Shown here: positions 47,455-57,170 of the stretch, piece by piece
How positions within the stretch are numbered: position 1 is the first letter of the stretch
Layout of the letters: the number at the start of each line of letters is the position of its first letter
Assembly (NCBI GenBank): GCA_002796995.1
Contig: PEKW01000005.1
Location: 270,236-334,235 of the forward strand
Direction: 5' to 3'
Length of the DNA stretch: 64,000 bases
Source of the DNA: Rhizobium sp.
GTDB lineage: Bacteria; Pseudomonadota; Alphaproteobacteria; Rhizobiales; Rhizobiaceae
Notes under the pieces: model-generated
Databases searched by the model: none
What the model was told of the DNA's origin: nothing
Seen by the model: only the letters and a program-made list of their open reading frames with translations
Program-made: the position numbers and the translations under genes

Positions 47455-48435
47455 TCAGTTGGTGCCGAAGATGCCGGAGAAGGTCTTCAGGTCTTCCTCG
47501 GTGGCCTTCAGCGCGGCGGCGGCGTCGATCGGCAGGACCTTGATGGTGTCGCGGGCCGGGAAGCCTTCCGGAACCGGCATGCCGTTGCGCGCCGGGATAT
47601 AACCGAGCTTGAGGAAACCCTCCTGGCCCTTTTCCGACAGAACGTAGTCGACGAACTTCTTCGCCGCTTCGGCATTCTTGGTGGTCGACAGGATGGCGAC
47701 GGGCTCGGTCACGGCCGATACGCCTTCGGTCGGGAAGACAAACTCGACCGGCGCGCCCTTGGCCTTTTCGCGGATCGGCATGTAGTCGACGACGACGCCA
47801 TAGGCCTTCTCGCCCGAGGCGACCGACTTCAGCACCGCACCATTGCCGCCGGCGGCAACCGCGCCATTGGCCTGCAGCGCCTTGTAGTAATCCCAGCCGA
47901 GGCTGGAGACGCCGGCCAGCGTCTGGGCGTGGATCAGGGCGGCACCCGAGGTGAGCGGGCTCGGCATGGCGACGAGGCCCTTGGCTTCCGGCTTGGCCAG
48001 ATCGGCCCAGCTGGTCGGCTTCATCGCGGCGGCGGTATTGTACATGATGCCGGTGGTGATCAGCTTGGTCGAATAGTAGGCGCCGTCGGCGTCATACAGG
48101 CTGGCGTCGTAGTTGACGGCTTCCGGCGACTTGTAGGCCATCAGCTGGCCGGCCTGCTTCATGCGCTCGAGCGTGACGGTGTCGGCGATCAGCAGCAGGT
48201 CGGCGGCCGGGCTGCCGGCTTCGATCTCGGCCATCAGCTTGGCCATGATCTTCGGCGTGCCGTCGCGCACCCAGTCGACCTTGACGTCGGGATTGGCGGC
48301 CATGAAGCCATCAACGGTCGCCTGCGCATCCTCGTTCGGCTGGCTCGTGTAGAGCACCAGGTTCGCGGCGGTGGCGGAGGTCGCCAGCATGCCGACAGCA
48401 ACAAGCGCGGAGAAGGCGGAAAGCAGATTTTTCAT
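47455..48435 (-). CDS. ABC transporter periplasmic binding protein (iron/AEP type)
   Basis: A 326-aa binding protein with a signal peptide ending at SATAA. The start LVLYTSQPNEDAQATVDGFM and AEIEAGSPAADLLLIADTVT are typical of the FbpA/AfuA and aminoethylphosphonate cluster. Tyr-Tyr in DGAYYSTKLITTGIMYN is reminiscent of metal ligands but not enough to assign iron. The start was placed at MKNLLSAFSAL with AGGA upstream. It is the first gene of the operon. Confidence 0.9.
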   Translation of the reverse strand: MKNLLSAFSALVAVGMLATSATAANLVLYTSQPNEDAQATVDGFMAANPDVKVDWVRDGTPKIMAKLMAEIEAGSPAADLLLIADTVTLERMKQAGQLMAYKSPEAVNYDASLYDADGAYYSTKLITTGIMYNTAAAMKPTSWADLAKPEAKGLVAMPSPLTSGAALIHAQTLAGVSSLGWDYYKALQANGAVAAGGNGAVLKSVASGEKAYGVVVDYMPIREKAKGAPVEFVFPTEGVSAVTEPVAILSTTKNAEAAKKFVDYVLSEKGQEGFLKLGYIPARNGMPVPEGFPARDTIKVLPIDAAAALKATEEDLKTFSGIFGTN

Positions 48436-48697
48436 GGGGGGAGCATCCTCGTAATTCAAATGAGGCCGATGCATAACCACACGCGGTTGACAGGCATGTG
48501 ACAGCGCCGCCACCGCCGCATGCCGCAGAAATCCGGCGGAGCCGGCCAGGAGACGCCGAAAGCCGCGAAAAATCCATGAAACCCTTGACTTTTATGGGTC
48601 CGCCTTCGCCTTGTGCCGGGAGGCACGATTGAAGTCGCGGGCGATTCCTGCAATGGCGGATTTTCCACATTTTTGAAGACGAACTGAGAGTACCAAG

Positions 48698-50599
48698 ATG
48701 AAGACGGGCGGAAATTGGCGGGCGCGCTTGCGCTATGAGTTCGACAAGAGCATGGCCGGCGGTGCCGTGGCGCTGATCGGCTGGCTGGCACTGATATCGC
48801 TGGTGGTGATTTCGCTCGCCGGCGCGTTTCTCGCCCTCACCGGCATCGCGCCGGAGGGCGGCGAACCCGTGAGCTTCATCGAGGGCACCTGGGCGTCGCT
48901 GATGCGCACCTTCGACGCAGGCACCATGGGCGGCGACCAGGGCTGGGGCTTCCGCCTCGTGGCGCTCGTCGTGACGCTCGCCGGTATCTTCGTCTTCTCC
49001 GCCTTGATCGGTGTCATCAGCTCCGGTCTCGAAAGCAAGCTCGACGAACTGCGCAAGGGCCGCTCGCGCGTCCTCGAATCCGACCACACGATCATCCTCA
49101 ACTGGTCGCCGTCGATCTTCGACGTGATTTCCGAACTGGTGATCGCCAACCAGAGCCGCCGCCGTCCGCGCATCGTCATCATGGCGAACAAGGACAAGGT
49201 CGAGATGGAAGACGAGATCGCCACCAAGGTGGCCGACCTCAAGAACACCAAGATCGTCTGCCGCAGCGGCGACCCGACCGACCTCTACGACCTCGACATC
49301 GTCAATCCTCAGAATTCGCGCTCGATCATCGTCCTGTCGCCGGAAGACGTGGACCCGGATTCGCAGGTCATCAAGTCAGTGCTGGCGCTGGTCAACGACC
49401 CGAAGCGCCGTCCGCAGCCCTACATGATCGCCGCCGAAATCCGCGATGCCGGCAATGCCGACGTCGCTCGCATCGTCGGCGGCAAGGAAATGCAGATGGT
49501 GCTGGCCGACGACCTGATCTCGCGCATCGTCGTGCATACCAGCCGCCAGTCCGGCCTGTCGGCGGTCTACTCCGAGCTGCTCGATTTCGACGGCTGCGAG
49601 ATCTACACGATCGAACAGCCGGCACTGGAGGGCAAGCCCTTCGCCGCCGGCGTCATGGCCTATGAGAACTGCACGCTGATCGGCATCTGCGATCGCGACG
49701 GCAGGATCCACATCAACCCGGCTCCGAACCGCGTCATCGAGTCGGGCGAGCGCGCCGTGATCATCGCCGAGGACGACGATTCGATCCGCACCTGGAGCAA
49801 TGAGATCAATCTCGCCAAGGAAGCCATCCTGACCCCGGTCAAGCGCCCGGTCGGTCCGGAGCGCACCCTGGTGCTCGGCTGGAACCGCCGCGGCCCGATC
49901 ATCGCCACCGAACTCTGCCGCTACGTCACGCCGGGCTCGCACCTGACGATCGCCGCCGACACGCCGGAGTTCGAGACGGATATCGCCGGCCTCCGCCTGC
50001 CGAACGGCAATATGACGATCGAACACCATGTGATCGACACCAGCAGCCGCGCCGCCCTCGATCGCCTGAACATTCCGAGCTTCGACCACGTTCTGGTGCT
50101 CGGCTACAGCGACGACATGACGATGCAGTCGGCCGACACCCGCACCCTGATCACCCTTCTGCACATCCGCAAGATCGCCGAAGGCGCCGGCCTGCACATC
50201 AACGTCGTCAGCGAGATGACCGACGTGCGCAACCGCGAGCTTGCCGAAGTCACCCGCGCCGACGACTTCGTCGTCAGCAACAAGCTGGTCAGCTTGATGC
50301 TGGCACAGGCCTCGGAAAACCAGTTCATGGCAGCAATCTTCGCCGAACTGCTCGACGAGGACGGCTCGGAGATCTACATGCGCCCGATCGGCGACTATGT
50401 GGCGATCGACCGCCCGGTGAACTTCTTCACCGTCGCGCTGGCAGCCCTGCGTCGCGGCGAGATCGCCATCGGCTATCGCCGCCAGCGCGGCGACGACGAA
50501 GACCACCGCAATCTCGGGGGCGTCACCGTCAACCCGTCCCGCTCGGAAATGCTCACCTACAGCCCCGACGACATGGTCATCGTGCTGGCACAGGACTGA
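48698..50599 (+). CDS. CASTOR/POLLUX-like ion channel with RCK (TrkA-N) domains
   Basis: A 633-aa inner-membrane protein. Two membrane helices (about 22-48 and 85-110) flank a pore segment, ASLMRTFDAGTMGGDQGWGF, whose FDAG core recalls the plant ADAGN filter. Two cytoplasmic RCK-like nucleotide-binding halves follow: HTIILNWSPSIFDVISELV and TLVLGWNRRGPIIATEL. It is related to the plant nuclear channels CASTOR and POLLUX/DMI1. In bacteria the role is probably potassium or other cation flux; ion choice is unknown. Confidence 0.9.
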   Translation: MKTGGNWRARLRYEFDKSMAGGAVALIGWLALISLVVISLAGAFLALTGIAPEGGEPVSFIEGTWASLMRTFDAGTMGGDQGWGFRLVALVVTLAGIFVFSALIGVISSGLESKLDELRKGRSRVLESDHTIILNWSPSIFDVISELVIANQSRRRPRIVIMANKDKVEMEDEIATKVADLKNTKIVCRSGDPTDLYDLDIVNPQNSRSIIVLSPEDVDPDSQVIKSVLALVNDPKRRPQPYMIAAEIRDAGNADVARIVGGKEMQMVLADDLISRIVVHTSRQSGLSAVYSELLDFDGCEIYTIEQPALEGKPFAAGVMAYENCTLIGICDRDGRIHINPAPNRVIESGERAVIIAEDDDSIRTWSNEINLAKEAILTPVKRPVGPERTLVLGWNRRGPIIATELCRYVTPGSHLTIAADTPEFETDIAGLRLPNGNMTIEHHVIDTSSRAALDRLNIPSFDHVLVLGYSDDMTMQSADTRTLITLLHIRKIAEGAGLHINVVSEMTDVRNRELAEVTRADDFVVSNKLVSLMLAQASENQFMAAIFAELLDEDGSEIYMRPIGDYVAIDRPVNFFTVALAALRRGEIAIGYRRQRGDDEDHRNLGGVTVNPSRSEMLTYSPDDMVIVLAQD

Positions 50600-50635
50600 G
50601 CCTCGGCTCTCTGGAAGACCCGAATTTTCTGGAAA

Positions 50636-50671
50636 GGGAAGGCCCGCTGCGACGCGGGCCTTTCCCGTTTT
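50636..50671 (+). terminator. Terminator after the POLLUX-like gene
   Basis: AAGGCCCGC (50639-50647) pairs with GCGGGCCTT (50654-50662) through TGCGAC. GGG and TCCC extend the stem imperfectly, and GTTTT follows. Confidence 0.75.
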
Positions 50672-50806
50672 GGCCTTCCGCTCTTGTCGCCGCGCCCCCG
50701 GGCACCTAGATTGAGAAGGAATTTGTCTCTCACAGGATGTGTGCCGCCATGGATTTCCTCCCGAACGCAAAGCCCGCCCGCATTTGCCTCCGGAGAGCCT
50801 TTATCC

Positions 50807-52408
50807 ATGTCCGCCACCATAACTCTTTCCCATTTGACCTGGTCGACGCCTGACGGCCGTACCCTCTTTTCCGACTGCGATCTGACCTTTACCGCCGAGC
50901 GCTCAGGCCTTGTCGGACGCAATGGCGTCGGCAAGACCACGCTGCTCAGGTTGATCGCGCGAGACCTCGTCCCGCAGGCCGGCACGATTACCTCGAGCGG
51001 CAATATCGGCTGGCTCCGGCAATCGCTTGTCCCCGCCCCTCAAGACACCATCGGCGACCTTTTTGATGCCCGGGACGCGCTCGCCGTGCTTAAGCGGGCG
51101 GAGGCCGGCCATGCCACGGCCGAAGACCTGGCCAAGGCCGACTGGACACTCGAGGCCCGCATCGAAAAGGCGCTGAACGCGATGGGCTTTGACGCCGGTC
51201 CGGCGACGCCGCTGGTAGCCCTGTCGGGCGGTCAGCGAACCCGCGCCGCCCTCGCAGCTCTCGTTTTCGACGAGCCCGACTTCCTGCTGCTCGACGAGCC
51301 CACCAACAATCTCGATCGCGAAGGGCGACAGCGCGTCATCGATCTCCTGGCGAGATGGCCGAAAGGCGCTGTCGTCGTCAGCCATGACCGCGAACTGCTC
51401 GATACGATGGACGCGATCGTCGAACTTACCTCGCTCGGCGTGACGCGCTACGGCGGCAACTGGAGCCTCTATCGCGAGAGAAAGGCTCTGGAACTCGCCG
51501 CATCGAGAAAGGACCTCGACGATGCCGAGCGACGACTGGAAGAGCTTGCCCGCAGCGCCCGCGAAACGGCGGAGCGCAAGGCCCGCAAGGATCGCGTCGG
51601 CAAGAAGAAGGCGCTGAAGGGAGACATGCCCCGCATCCTCGCCGGAGGCCTGAAGATGCGCAGCGAAGCGACCAGCAGCAACAATGCGCGCCTCGCGGAA
51701 GATCGCCGATCCGAGGCCCGGATGGCGGCCGACGCCGCCAGAGCCCGCATCGAGGTGCTCCAGCCCCTGTCGGTGACGCTCGCATCGACGGGTCTGCCGG
51801 CAGGCCGCACGGTTCTCGAGGTCACGGACGCGAGCGCCGGCTACGCCGCCGATGCCCCGGTCCTGCGCCATCTCTCCTTCTCCATCGCCGGTCCCGAACG
51901 CATCGCGATCTGCGGACCGAACGGGTGCGGCAAGACCACGCTTCTTCAATTGATCACAGGCGGGCTGCCGGCTTTGTCAGGTCACGTGAGTCTCAGGGTT
52001 CCCTTCGCCCTGCTCGACCAGCAGGTTCGGTTGCTGGACGCCTCGACGTCGATCCTCACCAATTTCCGGCGCCTGAACCCGGACGCCGACGAAAACACCA
52101 GCCGGGCGGCGCTGGCGCGCTTCATGTACCGCGCCGAAGCGGCCCTTCAGACCGTCGGCGACCTCTCGGGCGGCCAGCGGCTGCGCGCCGGCCTCGCCTG
52201 CGTCATCGGCGGATCTAACCCTCCGCCGCTGCTGATCCTCGACGAGCCGACGAACCATCTCGATATCGATGCGATCGAGGCCCTCGAGGCGGGCCTGCGG
52301 GCCTATGACGGCGCGCTCATCGTCGTCAGCCACGACGCGGCCTTCCTGCAGGCAATCGGCATCACCCGACACCTGACTTTGCCGGTCGCCAGCGATCCGG
52401 CCCTGTAG
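50807..52408 (+). CDS. ABC-F family ATPase
   Basis: A 533-aa soluble protein with two ABC domains and no membrane region. Walker A motifs are GRNGVGKTT and GPNGCGKTT; signatures are LSGGQRTRAALAALV and LSGGQRLRAGLACVI; Walker B motifs are FLLLDEPTNNLD and LLILDEPTNHLD. A highly charged linker (about 230-320, SRKDLDDAERRLEELARSAR) joins them. Such proteins act on ribosomes, for translation or antibiotic protection; the subgroup is not certain. The ATG at 50807 follows CGGAGAG. Confidence 0.92.
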   Translation: MSATITLSHLTWSTPDGRTLFSDCDLTFTAERSGLVGRNGVGKTTLLRLIARDLVPQAGTITSSGNIGWLRQSLVPAPQDTIGDLFDARDALAVLKRAEAGHATAEDLAKADWTLEARIEKALNAMGFDAGPATPLVALSGGQRTRAALAALVFDEPDFLLLDEPTNNLDREGRQRVIDLLARWPKGAVVVSHDRELLDTMDAIVELTSLGVTRYGGNWSLYRERKALELAASRKDLDDAERRLEELARSARETAERKARKDRVGKKKALKGDMPRILAGGLKMRSEATSSNNARLAEDRRSEARMAADAARARIEVLQPLSVTLASTGLPAGRTVLEVTDASAGYAADAPVLRHLSFSIAGPERIAICGPNGCGKTTLLQLITGGLPALSGHVSLRVPFALLDQQVRLLDASTSILTNFRRLNPDADENTSRAALARFMYRAEAALQTVGDLSGGQRLRAGLACVIGGSNPPPLLILDEPTNHLDIDAIEALEAGLRAYDGALIVVSHDAAFLQAIGITRHLTLPVASDPAL

Positions 52409-52414
52409 CGCAAC

Positions 52415-52450
52415 GCAAAACGGCCGCAACACGAGTTGCGGCCGTTTTGC
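52415..52450. terminator. Bidirectional terminator between ABC-F and aminotransferase genes
   Basis: Perfect 16-bp stem GCAAAACGGCCGCAAC (52415-52430) and its complement (52435-52450) with ACGA loop. The A and T runs within the stem serve both convergent transcripts. Confidence 0.88.
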
Positions 52451-52488
52451 AGTCTGGAACCCGAGGCTTCGTGCGAACCGCGCCTAGC

Positions 52489-53712
52489 TCAGGCGGCGGC
52501 TGCCATCGCACCGCCGATCAGCCGGCCGAGGCGCTTGATGCCCTCGTCGATCATCTGCTCGTTGGCGCAGGAGAAGGAAAGCCGCAGCGTGTTGGCGCCC
52601 GACCGGTCGGCGAAGAAAGCCTGGCCCGGCACGAAGGCGACCTTCTCGGTCTCGACCGAGCGCGCCAAAAGCTCCGCCCCATCCAGCCCTTCCGGCAGCG
52701 TCACCCAGATGAACATGCCGCCCTCCGGCTTGGTCCAGGTCGTGCCGGCCGGCATGTAGGTGGCGAGCGCCTTCAGCATGGCATCGCGGCGCGCGCTGTA
52801 GGCGGCGCGGATCTTGGCGACCTGGGCATCGAAATGCCGCTCGGCGACATGAGCGATGGCGATCTGGTTAATCGATGAGGAATGCAGGTCGGCGGCCTGC
52901 TTCATCAGCACCAGCTTGCGGATGACCGGCATGTTGGCGACGACGAAGCCGACGCGCAGGCCCGGCGCCAGCGTCTTGGAGAAGCTGCCGCAATAGATGG
53001 TGCGCGTGTCCTCGATCGAGCCCTTCTCGGCGATTTCGAGCGCCAGGATCGGCGGCACCGGCTCGCCGTCGTAGCGCAGCGACTGGTAGGCCGCGTCCTC
53101 GATGATGGCGATGTCAAGTTCCTCGGCGAGTTTCAGCAGCCGCTCGCGCGTGGCCCGGTCGACAGTCTCGCCGGTCGGATTGCAGAAATCGGCAGAGAGA
53201 TAGGCGAACTTGACCTCGCCGCCGAGGTTTTCGGCCGTCGCCTTATAGCTTTCCGGCGTCCGGTTGCCGAGCGTCAGCTGGTCGTAGTTCGGCTCATAGG
53301 CGTTGAAGGCCTGAAGCGCGCCGAGATAGGTCGGCCAGCTGACAAGCGCCGTATCCTTGGGCGACAGGAACAGCTTGCCGAGATAGTCGAGCGCCTGCTG
53401 CGAGCCGGAAGTGATGAAGATGTTGTCGGCCGTGCAGGCGACGCCGATCTTCTCCATCTCGCCCTTCAGCCATTCGCGCAGCGGCTTGTAGCCCTCGCTG
53501 ACCGAATACTGCAGCGCGGCCGTCACCTGGTCGCCGCTAAAGATGTCGGCATAGGCCGCCTTGAACTCCTGGTCGGGAAACAGCGCCGGATCGGGAATGC
53601 CGCCGGCAAACGAGATGATGTCCGGCCGCTCCAGCAGCTTCAGCAGTTCGCGGATTTCGGAGGCGCGCATGCGCGAAGAACGCGTCGCAAAGATATGGTC
53701 CCAATTCAGCAC
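52489..53712 (-). CDS. PLP-dependent aminotransferase (class I/II, 2-aminoadipate type)
   Basis: A 407-aa fold-type I aminotransferase. The PLP-binding Lys is in CGSFSKTLAPGLRVGF, the Asn and Asp contacts are in DFCNPTGETVD and IIEDAAYQSLRYDG, and the anchoring Arg is in TLRLSFSCAN. It resembles LysN/2-aminoadipate and valine-type enzymes with broad range. The start is GTG (protein begins MLNWDHIF) with GAGGAAA upstream; 14 more in-frame codons were excluded. It is divergent from a GGDEF gene. Confidence 0.92.
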   Translation of the reverse strand: MLNWDHIFATRSSRMRASEIRELLKLLERPDIISFAGGIPDPALFPDQEFKAAYADIFSGDQVTAALQYSVSEGYKPLREWLKGEMEKIGVACTADNIFITSGSQQALDYLGKLFLSPKDTALVSWPTYLGALQAFNAYEPNYDQLTLGNRTPESYKATAENLGGEVKFAYLSADFCNPTGETVDRATRERLLKLAEELDIAIIEDAAYQSLRYDGEPVPPILALEIAEKGSIEDTRTIYCGSFSKTLAPGLRVGFVVANMPVIRKLVLMKQAADLHSSSINQIAIAHVAERHFDAQVAKIRAAYSARRDAMLKALATYMPAGTTWTKPEGGMFIWVTLPEGLDGAELLARSVETEKVAFVPGQAFFADRSGANTLRLSFSCANEQMIDEGIKRLGRLIGGAMAAAA

Positions 53713-53922
53713 AGGAGTTTCCTCGAAGTTTTTTATGATGATGAAAATGACCACAGAAACGGCGATATGTCAACAATGCTGACCTATCAGTTCTCGCAAT
53801 ATTCTGCACGCCCGGTCCGCCATTGGCGAAATTATCATACGTCGCAAACATGCTGCGCGCACGAATCCAACGGAGACGGCTGCCGTAACGTAAAGGTGCT
53901 CCGCTTGGCGCAGGATCGCCGG

Positions 53923-53952
53923 TGCAGAAAGGATTTGCTTAAACTTTCTGCA
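53923..53952 (+). promoter_or_regulatory. Perfect inverted repeat upstream of a GGDEF gene
   Basis: TGCAGAAAG (53923-53931) and CTTTCTGCA (53944-53952) are perfect 9-bp arms around an AT-rich 12-nt centre, 37 bp before the start codon. It could be an operator in the promoter or a leader hairpin. Confidence 0.5.
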
Positions 53953-53988
53953 TTAGCGTGACGCCATACAAAACAGAGCATTGGCCTG

Positions 53989-55197
53989 ATGTTGGTTCCA
54001 TTCCGTTACCTCCTCCAATCCGCCGTCGGCCGTGAATACGGTTCCGATCGCTATGGATGGTCGATGCTCGACGACCTGTTCGACCTGTGGCCGCATGTCA
54101 TGGCCGCCATCGCCATCCTGTTGACCGCCCTCAACACCTATCTGCTGGGCGATCCGCAATATATCGTCTGGTGCGTGGCGGCGCTCGCGGTGCAGCTGGT
54201 CGCGAGGGCGATTGCCAAGCTCGCCTATCGAGGGCGGGGCAGCACCGACACGATTGACCGCTGGCTTCGCGTGTTCTGGTTTGCCGCCGCCGGTTCGGGC
54301 CTGCTGTGGGGCCTGTCTCTCAGCCTGCTGTTGATCGATGCGACACCTGATGCCCGCGTGACCATTCTCACCGTCGGCTGCGTCATGGTCCAGTCCGCCT
54401 CGGCGCGGGCCTATATGGCGCCGTTTCCCGCCCTGTCGCAATCGGGCCTGATGCTCGCAATGCTGCTTGGCGTCACGGTGGCACAGGGCGACCTGCTGAT
54501 CGTGCCGATCTGCGTGCTCTTCGTGCTGTTCCAGATCGCCTATATCCGCCGCCTGATCAAGCTGCGCCTGGCGCAGATGCAGGCGGAGAGCGAAAAGAAC
54601 GCGCTGCTCAACCAGCTGGAAAAGACCAATTCCGAACTCAAGCACGCCAATGAACGGCTGGCGCGCCATGCCCTGACCGACGGGCTGACCGGTCTGCCGA
54701 ACCGCCGCCATTTCGACCGTAGCCTGTCCGACCTGCTGGCCCGCGCCACGCGTCGCAGCGAGACCTTCTCGCTGGTGCTGATCGACGTCGACCAGTTCAA
54801 GCGCTTCAACGACACCCATGGCCATCTGGCCGGCGACGGCTGCCTTGCTGCCGTCGGCAAGGCCATGGCGGAAACCATCCGCGGCACGGACGTGATCGCC
54901 CGCTACGGCGGCGAGGAATTCGCCCTGCTGCTGCCGCAGACCGGCACGGAGGAGGCCCGCGCGCTGGCGGAGAACCTCCGACGCGCCATTGCCGCCGTCG
55001 ACCTGTCGCACCTGCCCGGCAGTCCCGCCCCGGTCACCGCGAGCCTCGGCATCGCCAGCAAGGCCGCCGCCGAGACGATCGGCGCCGAACAGCTGATCGC
55101 CCAGGCCGACGAAGCGCTCTATGCCGCCAAGCACGAGGGCCGCGACTGCGTGCGCCACGCCGACGACCTCCCACGCGAAGCGACACTGCGCGCCTGA
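53989..55197 (+). CDS. Membrane diguanylate cyclase with intact I-site
   Basis: A 402-aa protein with about six N-terminal helices (residues about 30-190, resembling MASE-like sensors), a coiled-coil link (MQAESEKNALLNQLEKTNSE) and a C-terminal GGDEF domain. The active site is ARYGGEEFAL. RGTD at positions -9 to -6 forms a complete RxxD inhibitory site, so it should be feedback-inhibited by c-di-GMP. Substrate-fold motifs are DVDQFKRFNDTHGH and GDGCLAAV. The start ATG has no strong ribosome site. It may sense the membrane state. Confidence 0.92.
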   Translation: MLVPFRYLLQSAVGREYGSDRYGWSMLDDLFDLWPHVMAAIAILLTALNTYLLGDPQYIVWCVAALAVQLVARAIAKLAYRGRGSTDTIDRWLRVFWFAAAGSGLLWGLSLSLLLIDATPDARVTILTVGCVMVQSASARAYMAPFPALSQSGLMLAMLLGVTVAQGDLLIVPICVLFVLFQIAYIRRLIKLRLAQMQAESEKNALLNQLEKTNSELKHANERLARHALTDGLTGLPNRRHFDRSLSDLLARATRRSETFSLVLIDVDQFKRFNDTHGHLAGDGCLAAVGKAMAETIRGTDVIARYGGEEFALLLPQTGTEEARALAENLRRAIAAVDLSHLPGSPAPVTASLGIASKAAAETIGAEQLIAQADEALYAAKHEGRDCVRHADDLPREATLRA

Positions 55198-55219
55198 GGT
55201 CCTAAGCCCCCAAGAGATC

Positions 55220-55229
55220 GGGGGGGGGG
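55220..55229. repeat. Ten-G homopolymer
   Basis: Ten consecutive G bases lie 23 bp after the GGDEF stop and about 125 bp before the orphan gene. Such tracts are prone to length change. No reading frame I trust crosses it, so it would act on transcription, if at all. Confidence 0.9.
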
Positions 55230-55354
55230 TGCATGGGGTGTTTTATACGCTCTCCCTCTGATAGATGAAATGGCTGTGTTTTAGATGCCTGCGCAGCGGC
55301 CTCGCAGCGCGGAGCCATAGTGCGTCTTCGAGTCCTTAGCAGGTGCAGAGCACG

Positions 55355-56041
55355 ATGAGAATCGAAGAAGTTCTCTCTCAGGTTACCGACTGGATTCTCG
55401 TTGACGACTTTATCCAGTTGGTTGAAGCCCACTTCCATGGGCCTAGGACGCCGCAAGAAATTGCCCACTACAGACTTGGCAAGGGAAGGAAGACGTTCAA
55501 GAAATTTCGTGATGAGATTGTGCCTGCCTATCACTTCGTAGTCGCAACGGGCATATCCGGGTCGATACGGTTCGCACTATCCGATAGCATGCCGGATTGC
55601 TGGATCAGGCATGAAGGCCGGCCGACACCCCGAGGTATCGAAGTCACTCGTGCGAACGTCAAAGAACAGGTGTGGGATGCCCGAGAGCTTAATCAACATG
55701 GCCGCGGGCGAGGCTTCCTGGGGCTTTCTGACGACGATCCGGATGCGATGTACGCCGATAAAATCCGACGAGAACCGAGCGGTCACTCAACAAATAAGGT
55801 GTTGGAAGCAGGGGTAGCGGGAATACTGCGCTGTATCGAACGGAAAAATGTAGCACGCGAGGCTAGAGACTGTTCCCGCTATGAGCTTCTTGTTGAGGGT
55901 TATATTCACGAGAAGCTACTGCCACTATCGTATTGGGATGAGATCCTTCCGCGCCTACGCGACGCAGCCGCACACAGCATATTTGAACGCGTCCACCTAA
56001 TTGGGTGCAGTTCCGCTCAGTTCTATCGCTGTTTGAAGTAG
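55355..56041 (+). CDS. Orphan protein of unknown function, atypical composition
   Basis: A 228-aa soluble protein that I do not recognise. It has no signal peptide or membrane helix. The N-terminal region (VTDWILVDDFIQLVEAHFHG) looks helical. The middle is rich in Arg, His and Gly (ARELNQHGRGRGFLGL). The C-terminal third (YELLVEGYIHEKLLPLSYWD, ERVHLIGCSSAQFY) looks alpha/beta. Codon use and base composition are clearly less GC-rich than the neighbours, which suggests recent acquisition. A GTG four codons upstream is an alternative start. It ends directly at the ilvC terminator. Confidence 0.65.
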   Translation: MRIEEVLSQVTDWILVDDFIQLVEAHFHGPRTPQEIAHYRLGKGRKTFKKFRDEIVPAYHFVVATGISGSIRFALSDSMPDCWIRHEGRPTPRGIEVTRANVKEQVWDARELNQHGRGRGFLGLSDDDPDAMYADKIRREPSGHSTNKVLEAGVAGILRCIERKNVAREARDCSRYELLVEGYIHEKLLPLSYWDEILPRLRDAAAHSIFERVHLIGCSSAQFYRCLK

Positions 56042-56045
56042 CCGA

Positions 56046-56078
56046 TAAAAAAAGCCGGGGAGGCTGGCCTCCCCGGCT
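56046..56078 (-). terminator. Rho-independent terminator of ilvC
   Basis: Perfect 11-bp stem AGCCGGGGAGG (56053-56063) and CCTCCCCGGCT (56068-56078) with CTGG loop. On the minus strand it is followed by a run of T, so it is a classic terminator for ilvC. It starts five bases after the orphan gene's stop. Confidence 0.92.
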
Positions 56079-56111
56079 AATCCTATTTGCTAAATGCTAC
56101 TGCCTATTGCC

Positions 56112-57170
<1,059 letters not shown>

